Source: Terriglobales bacterium (lineage in GTDB: Bacteria; Acidobacteriota; Terriglobia; Terriglobales; Acidobacteriaceae). From it: DNA of 33,493 nt. A program made the translations under genes and the position numbers. This document shows positions 28,133 to 33,493 of the stretch, piece by piece; position 1 is the first letter of the stretch; each line of letters starts with the position of its first letter. The stretch spans positions 1-33,493 of the forward strand of contig JAICSO010000036.1 in the NCBI GenBank assembly GCA_025936825.1, in the 5' to 3' direction. The notes below the pieces were generated by a model. The model searched no databases. It saw nothing but the letters and a program-made list of their open reading frames with translations, and was not told where the DNA came from.

Positions 28133-28978
28133 CTAAACGAAACGCGCGGCTAAAGCGATTACCCCGAGTCCTCCACCGTGGCCTCCTGTGTGGCCGGAAA
28201 AGATTGAGGCAGTGATCGCAGGAATTTTGAACAGGATGTAGAGATTTACCAGGATCAGCAATATCAGCAAGGGTAGCTTCGTAATCAGCGTGGATATGTC
28301 CAGAGGAACGAGGCTGGTGTAGTACAGCGTGTACAAATGCCCAAGGATTGCCAACACCGCGGCTGCAACCACCTTGTAGAAGCTGAAGCCGATGAACGCC
28401 CGTAGCCATCCCCAAAAGAGAAAACTGAGTTTTTCAACCAGCAGGAAGGGAATGAAAATCGGTCCTAGAATAGCGGTCACAGCGGCCCCGATTGCGCCGT
28501 ACGCAATGATGGCGGCTATGGTCGCTGAGAACACTCCCAAGAGCACCTGCACGAGCACCATCACGATTGCGTAATACTCATTCATTATGGCTTTCAGAAT
28601 GCCGGAGCCAAGCTGATTCTGCATGCCCGTTATGGTCTGATTCAGTTGGTTTACGCTGTCCTGCCCTATCATGTTTGCCAGGCTGTTGGCTCCGATCGTT
28701 ATGAAGTCTTTGAACGAATAACCGACTCCTGGAATCGTGCTGTCGTAAAACTCGATTAACGTGTACGCAAACGACGCAATGACAACGAATTCGACAAATT
28801 TTGCGACGCTGAATCCGGAACGGCCTTCGGCGGATGACAGCGCCTCTTGGACGCCGAACCAGACCATCATGATCGTCAGTAGTGCAACGAACATCCGAAA
28901 TCCCAAGGCATCAATCGACGGGCTACTCGTGTTGACCAAGTTCGTGATGCCCTGATTGATCCAATCCAGCAGGTTCAT
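28133..28978 (-). CDS. virB6: VirB6/TrbL-type polytopic membrane protein
   Basis: 281 residues with six or seven hydrophobic segments (for example ALGFRMFVALLTIMMVWFGV near 25-45, VLVQVLLGVFSATIAAIIAY near 140-165, AAVTAILGPIFIPFLLVEKL near 168-190 and LITKLPLLILLILVNLYILF near 235-258), a short periplasmic loop and a Gly/His-rich tail (SGHTGGHGGGLG). The KLSFLFWGWLRAFIGFSFYK stretch is typical of TrbL/VirB6 proteins, which form the inner-membrane part of the DNA path. It starts 28 bases after virB5 ends and is followed by virB8. The family call rests on topology plus position. Confidence 0.88.
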   Translation of the reverse strand: MNLLDWINQGITNLVNTSSPSIDALGFRMFVALLTIMMVWFGVQEALSSAEGRSGFSVAKFVEFVVIASFAYTLIEFYDSTIPGVGYSFKDFITIGANSLANMIGQDSVNQLNQTITGMQNQLGSGILKAIMNEYYAIVMVLVQVLLGVFSATIAAIIAYGAIGAAVTAILGPIFIPFLLVEKLSFLFWGWLRAFIGFSFYKVVAAAVLAILGHLYTLYYTSLVPLDISTLITKLPLLILLILVNLYILFKIPAITASIFSGHTGGHGGGLGVIALAARFV

Positions 28979-29006
28979 ACAGCCTCCCCAAAACTCACAA
29001 AGTGCT

Positions 29007-29813
29007 TTAGTGCGACTGGCTCATTGTGTTGCCAAAGCCGGATGTCAGCGGTTGGACAGTAGCGTTGTATTGCTGCTGATAATTCGCCGCATCAACGAAA
29101 GCTGCTTTTAGAGCGTCTTGCTGCTGCTTCTGCGCAACGACCTGCTGCAATGCGATGGCCTGCGCAATTTGGTTCGCGTCTTGCTCGGCACGAAGTTGCA
29201 TCAGTACGACTTGATTTATCCGTTGAAGCGTTGCCATATCTGTGTGCTGTGTGGGATCGCTGGTGTACGTGTATGCCTCCATCTGACGAATGTCCGCCTG
29301 TCTTGCCTCAGAGTCGGCACGCATTGTTCCGAGTGTTTGCAGCGTGCTCTCGGTGACTCCCTCGCCGAGGTCGTTGGTGGCACCCTGCGCTGCTACGAGT
29401 TGCTGGCTTTCCGGCGACAGACTTCCATACTGTGGATAGCGCGGTGCAGGGCCGATACTCGCAGTTTGATACCCATTGTTGGCCCCATATCCGGTATTCG
29501 CGGCACCGACCCAGCCGACAACGTTTCCGTATGTATTCGCCGCGTAAACATTGGTCCAATTTGTCCAGGGTGTCACGTAGTACTGGTAGAGCGAGTTCGG
29601 AAGGTTCGCCATTTGTCGAGCCAGGTTGTAGGTCGAGATGATTTCATTTCTTGTCTGCAGAGCAGTCGTGTACAACTGCTGCGCTTGCTGGATTTGCGCT
29701 ATTGCGTGTCCGCTTTGTGTTGGATCGAAAACGATTCCGCCGCCGAACTGAGCAACCGCGGCGGGGCTCAGGAATGCGAGCAGACACACTACTCCTAGGA
29801 TTCTGTTTTTCAT
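29007..29813 (-). CDS. trbJ: VirB5/TrbJ-type exported pilus-associated protein
   Basis: 268 residues with a Sec signal peptide (ILGVVCLLAFLSPAAVAQFG; cleavage near residue 21). The mature protein has the TrbJ pattern: FDPTQSGHAIAQIQQAQQLY, LARQMANLPNSLYQYYVTPW, then a long helix with repeated Ala/Gln (MQLRAEQDANQIAQAIALQQ, then VVAQKQQQDALKAAFVDAAN). VirB5/TrbJ proteins are minor pilus-tip components involved in contact with recipient cells. ATG 29813 follows GGAGATTCAAGC. It sits between the lipoprotein and virB6. Confidence 0.9.
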   Translation of the reverse strand: MKNRILGVVCLLAFLSPAAVAQFGGGIVFDPTQSGHAIAQIQQAQQLYTTALQTRNEIISTYNLARQMANLPNSLYQYYVTPWTNWTNVYAANTYGNVVGWVGAANTGYGANNGYQTASIGPAPRYPQYGSLSPESQQLVAAQGATNDLGEGVTESTLQTLGTMRADSEARQADIRQMEAYTYTSDPTQHTDMATLQRINQVVLMQLRAEQDANQIAQAIALQQVVAQKQQQDALKAAFVDAANYQQQYNATVQPLTSGFGNTMSQSH

Positions 29814-29826
29814 GCTTGAATCTCCG

Positions 29827-30096
29827 TTACTGCTGCTGCGATTTTTGTTGAGACTGCTGTTTTGGTTGTTGCTTCTTCGGCGTGTCCTTCTTTGGGTTGT
29901 ATCCAGTGCTCGGCGGAGTGGACTGCATGGATTGGTCGTATCCCGAGGTCAATTGCTTCTGTTGCTCCGCGGCCTTCTGCTGTTCTTGTTGAATTTTCTT
30001 CTGCTCCTCTGCGGTCGGCTGTTGCTGTTTGTTGCTATTGCAGGCTAAGGAACCAAGTGTGACTAGAAGAGCGATTGGTAACAAACGCCGGAACAT
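29827..30096 (-). CDS. Gln-rich lipoprotein in the VirB7 position
   Basis: 89 residues from ATG 30096, chosen because TAGGAGG lies 6 bases upstream; a longer frame from 30294 would run through virB10 on the same strand and has no such signal. MFRRLLPIALLVTLGSLAC is a lipoprotein signal peptide with lipobox LGSLAC and acylated C19. The mature 71 residues contain about 22 Gln, many in QQ or QQQ runs alternating with Lys and Glu, and end KSQQQ. The start lies 10 bases after the virB10 stop. By position and lipid anchor it could play the VirB7 part, fastening the outer-membrane core, although its low-complexity body does not resemble known VirB7. Confidence 0.8.
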   Translation of the reverse strand: MFRRLLPIALLVTLGSLACNSNKQQQPTAEEQKKIQQEQQKAAEQQKQLTSGYDQSMQSTPPSTGYNPKKDTPKKQQPKQQSQQKSQQQ

Positions 30097-30106
30097 CTCA
30101 AACCTC

Positions 30107-31498
30107 CTAAAACGTACTTGCCATTGTGTGATTCTCGTAGGCAGGCAACAAGAGATCCTGGCTAATGTACACCTTAACTCTATGACCTTCGCGAATGGTG
30201 ATCGTCGGCGGTATGTTGATGAACCGGTCGAGGATTGTTGTGGCACTCTGGGAAAGACTGGATGCAACTCCGTATTTGTACGCGTCCGCGCCATTTCCTG
30301 TCAGAACGCCTGCGGTATTCGAGACCTCAGCCGCGCCGGCAATGATCCCGAGCGCAATGGAACTCCCGAAAATCTGAACGTAGTGATTGTTCACCTTATC
30401 TTTTAGTCCCGTCTCGCCGATCTGGTTAAGCCCGTGAAATTGATCAAGGTCAACACTGTAGCCGTCCGGCATAATCATCCGGTGAAACACGACTGCTAGT
30501 CGGCGCTGTTGACCGAAGCCAGCATTCCCAATCTTGTGCGTTTCGCCAAGCACAACCGTTCCGTCGGGAATGAGCACGTGTTGGTGGTCATGTGAATACA
30601 CAGGATTGGTGACCAGAACCTTCACTGGACCAGAGGCGTCACCATCCAGTCGATTCATTAGCGCAGTCTCGATCAGCGTGCCTTCGTATACGACGTACGC
30701 CTGACCCGTAGCGGAGTTTATGTTGACTTCGGACGGACGTTTGTTTGCGGCCTTGTCCTCGCCTTCTCTAGACGCCTGGGGTGAAGGCTCTGACTGCATA
30801 AGAGAGGTCGCTTGAGCAGGCGCGGCTAGGGTCCCGGATGAAGCCGCGCCATATGACGCTGGAAGATTGAAATTCGTCTGAGCCGGGAGAGCGAAATCGA
30901 TTCCTCTGCCGTTGATGACGGCTTGACTGGGCGCAACTAAACTAGATGGGCCGCTTATCGCATGACTCTGGCTGTAGGCCAGATTGGAAGCAAAACGTGC
31001 CTTATAAGCCAGCTCCCGTTCCTGCTGCGCGAGTTGCATTTGCTCCTGCTGCTCGGGCGATAGCTGCTGCTGATATTGCTGATAGGTCGATGGCGTTATG
31101 GGCGGGCAGGGCTGGCCCGGAACGCAGTTGTAGGCCAGCGACGCCGGATTGGGAGCAGAATCAGCGGATGTCGGCGTAGCCCCGTCCGGGTGGTTTGGTA
31201 GTCGGATAGCGGCGGCGTGGCGCTGCTGCAATTCGAGGTTCTTTCTCATCTCCTCGATATTTGCATCCGAAGTCTGTGCCATCGGCGTGGCTAGGCTCTG
31301 CTGTTTCGGCGTCGGCTTGTGGCGTAACGAACTCACAGCAGTCGCAACGATGAACAACACCGCGATACCGAGATAAACCTGCATCTTCAGATTCCGTCTA
31401 ATGACGCCGCTAGGCTGGGCCACACGGGTCGCAAGCTCGGGCGGGGCCTCGAACGCACTCTGCTCGTTATGCGGTATTGGATTGCTTGCGCTCATCAC
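30107..31498 (-). CDS. virB10: VirB10/TrbI-type channel protein
   Basis: 463 residues: a cytoplasmic N-terminus of about 35, one transmembrane helix (about 39-60, MQVYLGIAVLFIVATAVSSL), a flexible Pro/Gln-rich periplasmic stretch (SPEQQEQMQLAQQERELAYK) and the conserved C-terminal domain with LIETALMNRLDGDASGPVKV, IPDGTVVLGETHKI and FHRMIMPDGYSVDLDQF, then the hydrophobic antenna region FGSSIALGIIAGAAEVS. VirB10 spans both membranes and senses ATPase activity to gate the channel. ATG 31498 overlaps the virB9 stop (ATGA), so the two are coupled. Confidence 0.95.
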   Translation of the reverse strand: MMSASNPIPHNEQSAFEAPPELATRVAQPSGVIRRNLKMQVYLGIAVLFIVATAVSSLRHKPTPKQQSLATPMAQTSDANIEEMRKNLELQQRHAAAIRLPNHPDGATPTSADSAPNPASLAYNCVPGQPCPPITPSTYQQYQQQLSPEQQEQMQLAQQERELAYKARFASNLAYSQSHAISGPSSLVAPSQAVINGRGIDFALPAQTNFNLPASYGAASSGTLAAPAQATSLMQSEPSPQASREGEDKAANKRPSEVNINSATGQAYVVYEGTLIETALMNRLDGDASGPVKVLVTNPVYSHDHQHVLIPDGTVVLGETHKIGNAGFGQQRRLAVVFHRMIMPDGYSVDLDQFHGLNQIGETGLKDKVNNHYVQIFGSSIALGIIAGAAEVSNTAGVLTGNGADAYKYGVASSLSQSATTILDRFINIPPTITIREGHRVKVYISQDLLLPAYENHTMASTF

Positions 31499-32262
31499 TG
31501 CCCCTGCTTTCGCTCAAAGTCCATACGCTTTTTGCCGATTTCGACGTAGCCACGGTCGATAATCTTAGGGATTACATAAGTTCCATCCCTCAAGTCGTAG
31601 TTAATGAGATTCGGTGCCCCGTGGCGGACTTCGTATAACGTGAACTTCTCCTGTGCGTCTGATTTGATGTAGGTAAAACGATCGTCGTGAAAAATGGAGG
31701 CGATGTTGAAGGGAGCTTCGCTCTGCTTGAAGCGGTAATCGAACTTCAACTGGCCCCGGTAGCTGTCCTTGTATTGATCAATCGTCTGGACGATCCGCGA
31801 CTGCAAGGCCTGAAGCTGATCTTGAACGGCGGTGACTTGGGAAACGGGGACGAACTGTGCTGGCCCGGTGGACGCCGCTATAGACGAACTGTCCGCTGGT
31901 TGCACGATCACCTTGAGATCTGGATCGGCGCTCTCATTGCTGACATCCTCCAGTGTGAACGAATAGATGTTTCCTTTGTCCGTAATCAAGTTCAGATTTG
32001 AGCGAATTCCTGCCTTGGCCGGGTGAACAAAGCAGAAACTGCCAACAACGTCGATAATCCAGAACTCCTTGTCTCCGGTGGCTGCTTCAATGATCTTCTC
32101 GGTACTTGGCAATTGAATGAGTGTCGTGTATTTCACTTTTGCACGAATATTCACGATGTCCTGACTGTGATAGGCAATCGTGTGCGCTGCCGTTTCGGCC
32201 TGTAGCGGAGTGCCGATTGCGGCCCATGTGAGCACAATCGCTAGCAATGCTGAGAACTTCAT
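31495..32262 (-). CDS. virB9: VirB9/TrbG-type outer-membrane core protein
   Basis: 255 residues with a signal peptide (FSALLAIVLTWAAIGTPLQA). The N-terminal domain carries YTTLIQLPSTEKIIEAATGD, KEFWIIDV and FVHPAKAGIRSNLNLITDKG, the classic VirB9/CagX pattern. The C-terminal domain has FDYRF, FNIASIFHDDRFTYIKSDAQ and a final GTYVIPKIIDRGYVEIG. It builds the outer-membrane core complex with VirB7 and VirB10. Its ATG directly follows the virB4 stop (TAAATG). Confidence 0.95.
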   Translation of the reverse strand: MKFSALLAIVLTWAAIGTPLQAETAAHTIAYHSQDIVNIRAKVKYTTLIQLPSTEKIIEAATGDKEFWIIDVVGSFCFVHPAKAGIRSNLNLITDKGNIYSFTLEDVSNESADPDLKVIVQPADSSSIAASTGPAQFVPVSQVTAVQDQLQALQSRIVQTIDQYKDSYRGQLKFDYRFKQSEAPFNIASIFHDDRFTYIKSDAQEKFTLYEVRHGAPNLINYDLRDGTYVIPKIIDRGYVEIGKKRMDFERKQGQ

Positions 32263-33493
32263 TTAAACGACTCCTTCCAACGAAAGTTGGCTTTGGACGG
32301 GTACGGGATCGGCAGACGATCGCTCTCGTGATCGATTGCCAGGGTTAAAGGGATGTTCCGTTGCCAATCTGCGGAGGCCTTCTATTACGCCGTATTGGTC
32401 CAGGTACCGGTTCTTCAGGACGTTATCGCGAGCGTTGTTCGTTGCCATCCAGTAAGAGAGCGAGTCTACGTTCAGGTGAACTTTTTTTGAGCCCTCATGC
32501 TTCCGAATGAGCATCTGGCTGGGCGGCACGAGTTCGGAGATGAGCGCGAGTTCGGTATCGTTTAGACCAAATGCATCTCGGTAAACAGCAGGTTCCATAT
32601 CTGGATTGGCCAGAAAAATCTTGGTCGCGCAGCTTTCGGCAACAACAGTGAGCATCCCTGAAGCAGCGAGTTCTTTGACGGACTGCGTAGCGAGGATCAT
32701 TGCCGCGTTGTGTTTTCGCCAGGTCTTCTGTGCTTGCGTGATGTATGCGCGAATGGTTTCATTCCGTATGAATAGCCAAGCTTCGTCCAGCAGAAAGATT
32801 TTGAATGTTCCCAACCGCTTCGGGTCGGTGATTTCGTTGCTTGCCCGATGGAGTACGTAGAAAAGAAGGGGTTCCAGCAACTCTGGCGTGTCGCTCCAAC
32901 CGTAGAAATTGAAGGTCTGGAACCGGCTGAAAGTGAGGGTGTCATTCGCGTTGTCGAACAGAAAGCCATACTGCCCGGCTCGCGTCCAGCGATGTAGGCG
33001 CTCTTTCAGTTCTCCCACAATCTCCGCCAGATTGCCTAACGTCCGTTGTTCGGGTTCTAAAACGTAAACGCGCTCAATTGCGCTATAAAGCTGCCGTTCC
33101 TCTTTGAAGTCCAGCTTGTAGCGATCACGCTCGATCAAGACGCGGAAGAGGGAATAAAGAAATTGCAGATTCTCACGATTCGGCTCAAGCGAAAACGGAT
33201 TAATCGTGAAATCTCGCGACTCATGGCCGACGTTCAGGTATGAACCGCTGAAAATGCGAGTCAACGATTCAAAGCTGCCGCCGATATCGAAAATGTAGGT
33301 AAGCGGTTTGTACTTTTGAGCGTTCTGTAGAACACAATTTGCGAGGAACGACTTACCGGCCCCGGTTGCGCCAAGAATCAGAGTGTGCGCGACATCTCGG
33401 TTATGCAGATTCAGGAAATACGGCGTAGCGTGATCGGTCTCAAGGACTGCAAGATATTCGCTTCCAAGGTGATCGTTCTGTTTTTCTCCGGGC
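32263..33493 (-). CDS. virB4: VirB4/TrbE-type ATPase, 5' end beyond the window
   Basis: The frame stays open to the right edge, so the gene is partial: about 410 C-terminal codons are visible. An internal TTG at 33264 is not the real start, because Walker A lies upstream of it (LILGATGAGKSFLANC, around 33340-33385). Then follow YIFDIGGSFESLTRIF, Walker B IFLLDEAWLFI and MILATQSVKELA, the family's C-terminal ATPase motifs. VirB4 is the largest energy source of the secretion system, located at the inner-membrane base. The missing N-terminal half and probably virB2/virB3 would lie just beyond the window. Confidence 0.95.
   Translation of the reverse strand, partial: PGEKQNDHLGSEYLAVLETDHATPYFLNLHNRDVAHTLILGATGAGKSFLANCVLQNAQKYKPLTYIFDIGGSFESLTRIFSGSYLNVGHESRDFTINPFSLEPNRENLQFLYSLFRVLIERDRYKLDFKEERQLYSAIERVYVLEPEQRTLGNLAEIVGELKERLHRWTRAGQYGFLFDNANDTLTFSRFQTFNFYGWSDTPELLEPLLFYVLHRASNEITDPKRLGTFKIFLLDEAWLFIRNETIRAYITQAQKTWRKHNAAMILATQSVKELAASGMLTVVAESCATKIFLANPDMEPAVYRDAFGLNDTELALISELVPPSQMLIRKHEGSKKVHLNVDSLSYWMATNNARDNVLKNRYLDQYGVIEGLRRLATEHPFNPGNRSRERSSADPVPVQSQLSLEGVV

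Noticed and set aside
27411-28136. 241-codon plus-strand frame
   Set aside because: Lies fully antisense to virB8, whose motifs and ribosome-binding site are clear; its text has no family pattern.
29118-29798. 226-codon plus-strand frame
   Set aside because: Antisense to virB5/trbJ; Leu/Arg/Cys-rich text is the mirror of the Gln/Ala codons on the real strand.
30097-30294. Longer start for the lipoprotein at 30294
   Set aside because: It would overlap virB10 and bury the signal peptide; TAGGAGG marks ATG 30096.

Overview
The window looks like part of a conjugative element, plasmid or integrative, from an Acidobacteriota-type host (Terriglobia-like). The host call rests on an Oar-like TonB-dependent receptor with an N-terminal carboxypeptidase-regulatory domain, a style abundant in that phylum, next to an ECF sigma/anti-sigma pair and other soil-bacterium genes. 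No rRNA, tRNA, integrase, transposase or CRISPR array was seen.

Layout. (1) About 1-5400 is a mixed cargo of small genes: a LysR regulator, an ECF-type sigma/anti-sigma/HTH cluster, a 58-aa membrane peptide, a 96-aa family often carried on conjugative elements, a YdeI-like protein, a VOC protein and a small exported His/Cys-rich protein. (2) 5447-8088 is an Oar-like TonB receptor split by a frameshift. (3) 8147-16500 is a three-gene, same-strand operon resembling a defence system: the C-terminal remnant of a larger protein, a 555-aa Cys-containing protein, and a protein of about 1840 aa that joins a PD-(D/E)XK-like nuclease signature to a HerA/FtsK-type ATPase. The first gene has lost its N-terminal part exactly where the receptor's terminator hairpin ends, so the operon is probably a broken tail of a larger system. 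(4) 16556-19864 is a second module: XRE regulator, RmuC, two small unknown proteins and a Cys-dependent phosphatase. The promoters before xre and rmuC share an identical 17-bp operator. (5) 19892-33493, all on the minus strand, is a conjugation cluster. In transcription order it reads virB4 (cut by the window edge), virB9, virB10, a Gln-rich lipoprotein, virB5/trbJ, virB6/trbL, virB8/trbF, a 524-bp gene-free stretch, ssb, virB11/trbB, a ribbon-helix-helix (RHH) gene, a decamer repeat array, a second RHH-like accessory gene, a TrwB/VirD4 coupling protein and a TrwC-like MobF relaxase-helicase.

How it fits together. The relaxase, coupling protein, RHH accessory proteins and repeat array form the DNA-processing side. 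The VirB proteins form the channel, and an element-encoded SSB would protect transferred single strands. The plus-strand modules are cargo, meeting the transfer cluster tail to tail at about 19870. The most interesting points are the truncated nuclease-ATPase operon, the self-regulated XRE-RmuC-phosphatase module, the 10-bp periodic repeats at the probable relaxosome/oriT region, and the unexplained leader before ssb.
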